Positions 61,199-64,000 of a stretch of DNA of 64,000 nt are shown piece after piece. This DNA comes from an uncultured Oscillospiraceae bacterium. Its GTDB lineage: Bacteria; Bacillota; Clostridia; Oscillospirales; Acutalibacteraceae. The stretch lies in NCBI GenBank assembly GCA_958366985.1, contig CATXDC010000011.1, positions 34,471 to 98,470 of the forward strand, given 5' to 3'. The notes below the pieces were generated by a model. It was not told the DNA's origin, ran no database searches, and was given only the letters and a program-made list of their open reading frames with translations. The translations under genes were made by a program, and so were the position numbers. Each line of letters starts with the position of its first letter. Positions within the stretch are counted from its first letter, which is position 1.

Positions 61199-61232
61199 AC
61201 TGAGAGACTACTTAATCAGGTAGCCTCTCAGT
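61199..61232 (-). terminator. Terminator of the desulfoferrodoxin gene
   Basis: ACTGAGAGACTA (61199-61210) pairs with TAGCCTCTCAGT (61221-61232) with one mismatch; a T-rich tail on the minus strand. Confidence 0.8.
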
Positions 61233-61259
61233 TATTTGCTTTCTATTTAGTTTTTTAAC

Positions 61260-61634
61260 TCAAGCTTCCGCCTTCCAAAGTCCGTGAAGATTGCAGTAAG
61301 CATAAGCTGCAACAGCTTTGTCGTTCTCTGTAAGCATGAACTTTACTTCCGGTGCTGCACCTGCTTTTAAAAGCTTGCGCTGGTTGCCCTCATGTGTTTC
61401 AAGTGCAATCCACTCAATGAGATGCTCCTCTGTCATGGGATGATCAACGCTTCCAACACGTACAGTGACCTCTGCACCGTTAACAGTAATAACAGGTACA
61501 TGCTTTTCGGCAGCAGCGTCCACTGAACCGGGTACAAGCTTTTCCATTTTTTCACCGCAGCAAACTACCGGTACACCTTTATTTTCCGCATATGCGATAA
61601 TGTTTCCGCAATGTCTGCAAATGTAAAATTCCAT
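61260..61634 (-). CDS. Desulfoferrodoxin (superoxide reductase)
   Basis: 124 residues. The N-terminal desulforedoxin domain has YICRHCGNII and VVCCGEKM (CxxC...CC, rubredoxin-like Fe). The superoxide reductase domain has EKHVPVI (Glu and Lys near the active site), VGSVDHPMTEEHLIEWI (His ligands) and CNLHGLWKAE (Cys and His ligands). It reduces superoxide without forming oxygen, an anaerobe's oxygen defence. ATG 61634 with AAAGGAG; the longer frame runs through that site. Confidence 0.95.
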   Translation of the reverse strand: MEFYICRHCGNIIAYAENKGVPVVCCGEKMEKLVPGSVDAAAEKHVPVITVNGAEVTVRVGSVDHPMTEEHLIEWIALETHEGNQRKLLKAGAAPEVKFMLTENDKAVAAYAYCNLHGLWKAEA

Positions 61635-61746
61635 TTTAACTCTCCTTTCGGACAAAAAGTCCGCTTATTATTTCACCTATATATTATATCCGAAACCATG
61701 ATTTTTCAACCGTTAAAACGAAAAGTGTGGAAAATTTCTGAGTTTC

Positions 61747-62193
61747 TCAGTTTATCGCTGCCAGCAAACGGCAATTAATCTCATAGAGCGCTGTTCGGTT
61801 TGAATCCCACTTTAATCTTGCTTTTGCTTCTTCATAAGTAAGCCAAATATATTCTGTGTGTTCATGTGACAGCTTTATATCATCCGCACAATTAAAAGCA
61901 AAGGTATATTCAGGAATAACATACGTATCTTCAGCCCAGTTACACACATAATGCTTTGAAAAAATATCAGTGGGAATATAACACATCGAAGTCAGCTTCA
62001 TAATCTTCTCTGCATTGATACCACTTTCTTCAAAAATTTCCCTTTTAGCCGTTTGAATGGGAGTTTCATTATCTTCACCACCGCCTGAAATAAACTGCCA
62101 TTGGTCAAAATCAGAGCGGTGAAAAACACAATAAAGAGGTAAATTATTCTTTATTACATATGGAATTGCCAAAATCTGAAAAGGGGCTCTCAT
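61747..62193 (-). CDS. Nudix hydrolase
   Basis: 148 residues with the Nudix box GGGEDNETPIQTAKREIFEESGI (Gx5Ex7REUxEExGU). The opening ILAIPYVI...YCVFHRSDFDQWQFISGGGE resembles NudB/dihydroneopterin-triphosphate or dATP pyrophosphatase-like members. Substrate not determinable. GGAGAG ribosome site; co-directional with the phosphoesterase upstream (31-nt gap). Confidence 0.9.
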   Translation of the reverse strand: MRAPFQILAIPYVIKNNLPLYCVFHRSDFDQWQFISGGGEDNETPIQTAKREIFEESGINAEKIMKLTSMCYIPTDIFSKHYVCNWAEDTYVIPEYTFAFNCADDIKLSHEHTEYIWLTYEEAKARLKWDSNRTALYEINCRLLAAIN

Positions 62194-62224
62194 AAATGTC
62201 TCTCCGATAAAATTTATACAGCTA

Positions 62225-63739
62225 CTATTTAATATTTATGGTTTCCAGTGTCTCCCCATTGGCATCAACCTTTTCGAGGGTTATATGTCCGTCCTTTAGA
62301 GTGAAAATTCCGCCTATATATGAACTTGGCACTGTCTTTGTATTTCCGCCTTCTTCAATTACCGGAAACCTGACATCAGCATTAGGCTCAGTTACTTTAA
62401 ATTTATGGGTATGTCCGCACACACTCATATCTATGGTGCCGTTAAAAATATCGATAACCTCGCTTAAATCTGTCTTCAGCGGCTCACGATCAGTGGTAAT
62501 CGGAACATGAGAAAGATGAACAATATAATCTCCGTTATAATTTTTTGCTTCATTTACGGCATTCTTATAAAAACCGAGCTGCTCACTGCGATAATTCACA
62601 CCGTCTGACAGCCCGGAAAAACCGTGGTCGTCATCTGATCTGTCCGTTCCGAAATCGCTGACAATAAAAAATGCATTGTTATACTCAAAAGTATAATAAA
62701 ACTGACCGTCCGGAGTGGGAATATAATCCGTTATGGCGTTCGCACCTTCGCCCATAAGCTCGTGATTACCTCTGGTATATACCACGGGAATTTCTCCACC
62801 GCTGAGTTTTGCCATTGAATCTACCAGCATCGTAAGGTCATAGCGATTGCCTGAGAATGACACAAAATCTCCCAGACATACTATAAAGTCAAGTCTGTCA
62901 AGATTTTCTTGAGCAGCCTCAGCAGCTCCACCGGGCAATGAATGAATATCGGAAACCGCTAAAAATACAGCGCCTTCCTTTGAAGCCGGTTCTCTGAAAG
63001 TAATTGTTTTACCATATGATGTATTGCCGAAGAAGGTATGGTTGCTGACCGTAAGCAGTACTGACTTAACACCGACACGATACTCTGCTCCTTGAAGCTT
63101 CTCCTTTGGAATTTCCACTTGGTGGATGTTGGTATGCGCTACCTTTTTGCTGTGCGCTGTCTGCACAAAAGTTTCGGTTTTGCCGTCCTTTGTGACTTCC
63201 ACAAAGCCTAAGCCATTGCGGTTGGAGATAAATTCTACAGTATATTCATCATCAGTATCAAATACAAATACAACTGCACCTGTTACAAGATAGCACGGAA
63301 CAGTTGCGCACACAGAAACTGCTAACGCTAAAACAACAAGTGTCAGTGCGGCAATTCTCGCCTTTCGCACCTTTAAAAGCTTGTCAAAATACATAAAGGA
63401 GAGCAAAAGTCCGATTCCTAAAAGAATGAACGGCAAAGCCTGCAACAAATTATTAAAGAAATGTGGATAATTAAGTATATTCATAGCTCCCACACCGAAA
63501 GATATGAGGAAAAGTATAACTTCCAGCGTCACTGATACAACAGTTACCCATTTGGGGAGCTGTTTTTTCCACATTACAAGAAACAGTGTGAGCAAAACAG
63601 GCTGAATAAGTAAAATCGGGAACAGATTAAAAGTCAGATCACCCTTAAAAAAGTACATTGTGTATTTTGCACACCAGACTATAATCATACTAATGACAGA
63701 AAGAGCTATTGCCGTGAAATTGAGTTTTTTACTTTTCAT
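62225..63739 (-). CDS. Membrane-anchored metallophosphoesterase
   Basis: 504 residues. Five hydrophobic helices fill the first ~160 residues, then a beta-rich linker and a calcineurin-like phosphoesterase domain: AVSDIHSLPGG, VCLGDFVSFSGN, YTRGNHELMGEG, HLSHVPI, SVCGHTHKF, which supply the dinuclear-metal ligands. The catalytic part is probably outside the cell. ATG 63739 is preferred because AAAGGAG then has 8-nt spacing; the ATG two codons earlier is too close. Confidence 0.9.
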   Translation of the reverse strand: MKSKKLNFTAIALSVISMIIVWCAKYTMYFFKGDLTFNLFPILLIQPVLLTLFLVMWKKQLPKWVTVVSVTLEVILFLISFGVGAMNILNYPHFFNNLLQALPFILLGIGLLLSFMYFDKLLKVRKARIAALTLVVLALAVSVCATVPCYLVTGAVVFVFDTDDEYTVEFISNRNGLGFVEVTKDGKTETFVQTAHSKKVAHTNIHQVEIPKEKLQGAEYRVGVKSVLLTVSNHTFFGNTSYGKTITFREPASKEGAVFLAVSDIHSLPGGAAEAAQENLDRLDFIVCLGDFVSFSGNRYDLTMLVDSMAKLSGGEIPVVYTRGNHELMGEGANAITDYIPTPDGQFYYTFEYNNAFFIVSDFGTDRSDDDHGFSGLSDGVNYRSEQLGFYKNAVNEAKNYNGDYIVHLSHVPITTDREPLKTDLSEVIDIFNGTIDMSVCGHTHKFKVTEPNADVRFPVIEEGGNTKTVPSSYIGGIFTLKDGHITLEKVDANGETLETINIK

Positions 63740-63946
63740 ATCCATATCTCCTTTAAAATTGGGATTGTGAAAAAGTGAAAGTTAAAAACATTTCCGCCAT
63801 TAAGGCGCAATGGTTTCATAAAAACACATATACCCCATAGAGAAAAGTTTTCTCAACTGGATTTTATCACGGCAATATCAAAAAATCAATTTATCAACAT
63901 CAATTTTATGTTGTTTTTTAACTGTTAGAAAAAACATTTCAAGGCA

Positions 63947-63995
63947 GTCATGACCACCCCTAAGAGGGGTGGCATGACGAGCGGCCTATAAGGCC
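63947..63995. repeat. GC-rich palindromic intergenic element
   Basis: GTCATG-A-CCACCCCT (63947-63961) pairs with AGGGGTGG-CATGAC (63965-63978) around a 3-nt loop, followed by a second hairpin GGCCT/AGGCC (63983-63995). No T tail; probably one unit of a dispersed intergenic repeat, cut by the window end. Confidence 0.6.
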
Positions 63996-64000
63996 TTAAC

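Noticed and set aside
1..64000. CRISPR array, insertion sequence, complete prophage or replication origin
   Set aside because: No regularly spaced repeats, transposase, integrase or phage structural genes were found; dnaD/dnaI are chromosomal replication genes without DnaA-box clusters nearby.

Overview
The window reads as chromosome of an anaerobic, low-to-mid GC Gram-positive bacterium, most likely a gut-type member of the Clostridia (Oscillospiraceae/Ruminococcaceae-like). The grounds are strong AGGAGG-type ribosome sites, frequent GTG/TTG starts, DnaD/DnaI-type primosome genes, a BceRS-BceAB peptide-sensing module, an ABC-F gene behind an attenuator, a desulfoferrodoxin and a clostridial 2[4Fe-4S] ferredoxin. 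Genus assignment is inference.

Layout. 1-4.4 kb: the end of an EEP-family hydrolase, a membrane protein, an ABC-F ribosome-protection gene preceded by a leader-peptide attenuator, and a small orphan. 4.6-10.3 kb: MATE exporter, GH27 alpha-galactosidase with an inserted carbohydrate-binding-like domain, GNAT, TSCPD protein, C_GCAxxG_C_C protein. 10.3-13.2 kb: yybP-ykoY (Mn2+) riboswitch controlling a type II P-type ATPase, then a 56-residue ferredoxin. 13.5-22.4 kb: two orphan membrane/unknown genes, then a leftward cluster (glycerate kinase, DUF1015, membrane TPR-like protein, GH123-like hydrolase, GNAT, B3/B4 protein, CNNM/CorC-like transporter). 22.6-24.7 kb: tRNA-Thr and tRNA-Tyr, then a small AT-rich island of orphan genes bounded by a second, decayed copy of the tRNA-Tyr 3' part. 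24.8-35.7 kb: accessory region with a frameshifted YdcF gene, AraC and MerR regulators, the complete BceRS-BceAB-type module with an extra exported protein, and an XRE-TPR regulator with a truncated duplicate of its 3' end. 36-38.6 kb: Na+/alanine symporter and an anion permease.

38.6-44.7 kb is a thiamine locus: TPP riboswitch, thiE, HAD phosphatase and thiD; then a second promoter with a different structured leader, followed by thiS, thiF, thiG, thiH and tenI. It covers the thiazole branch, HMP phosphorylation and coupling; thiC and thiL are not in the window. 44.7-46.9 kb is a GntR-regulated ABC transporter whose regulator appears to start at ATT. 47-51.5 kb is carAB; CarA has lost Cys, His and Glu of the glutaminase triad, so the enzyme is predicted to use free ammonia. 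51.8-56 kb holds dnaD-dnaI (helicase loading) and tex. 56.2-61 kb is accessory: a deiminase-family protein, an unknown protein, a BC1881-like microprotein, a Sel1-repeat protein and a CbxX/SpoVK-type AAA+ ATPase. 61.2-63.8 kb: desulfoferrodoxin, Nudix hydrolase, membrane metallophosphoesterase, ending in a GC-rich palindromic element.

The most notable points are the triad-less CarA, the non-TPP leader before thiS, the three-segment attenuator with a 7-codon leader peptide before the ABC-F gene, the duplicated tRNA-Tyr end flanking orphan genes, and the apparent ATT start of the GntR regulator. All functional calls come from reading motifs by eye; no database search was run.
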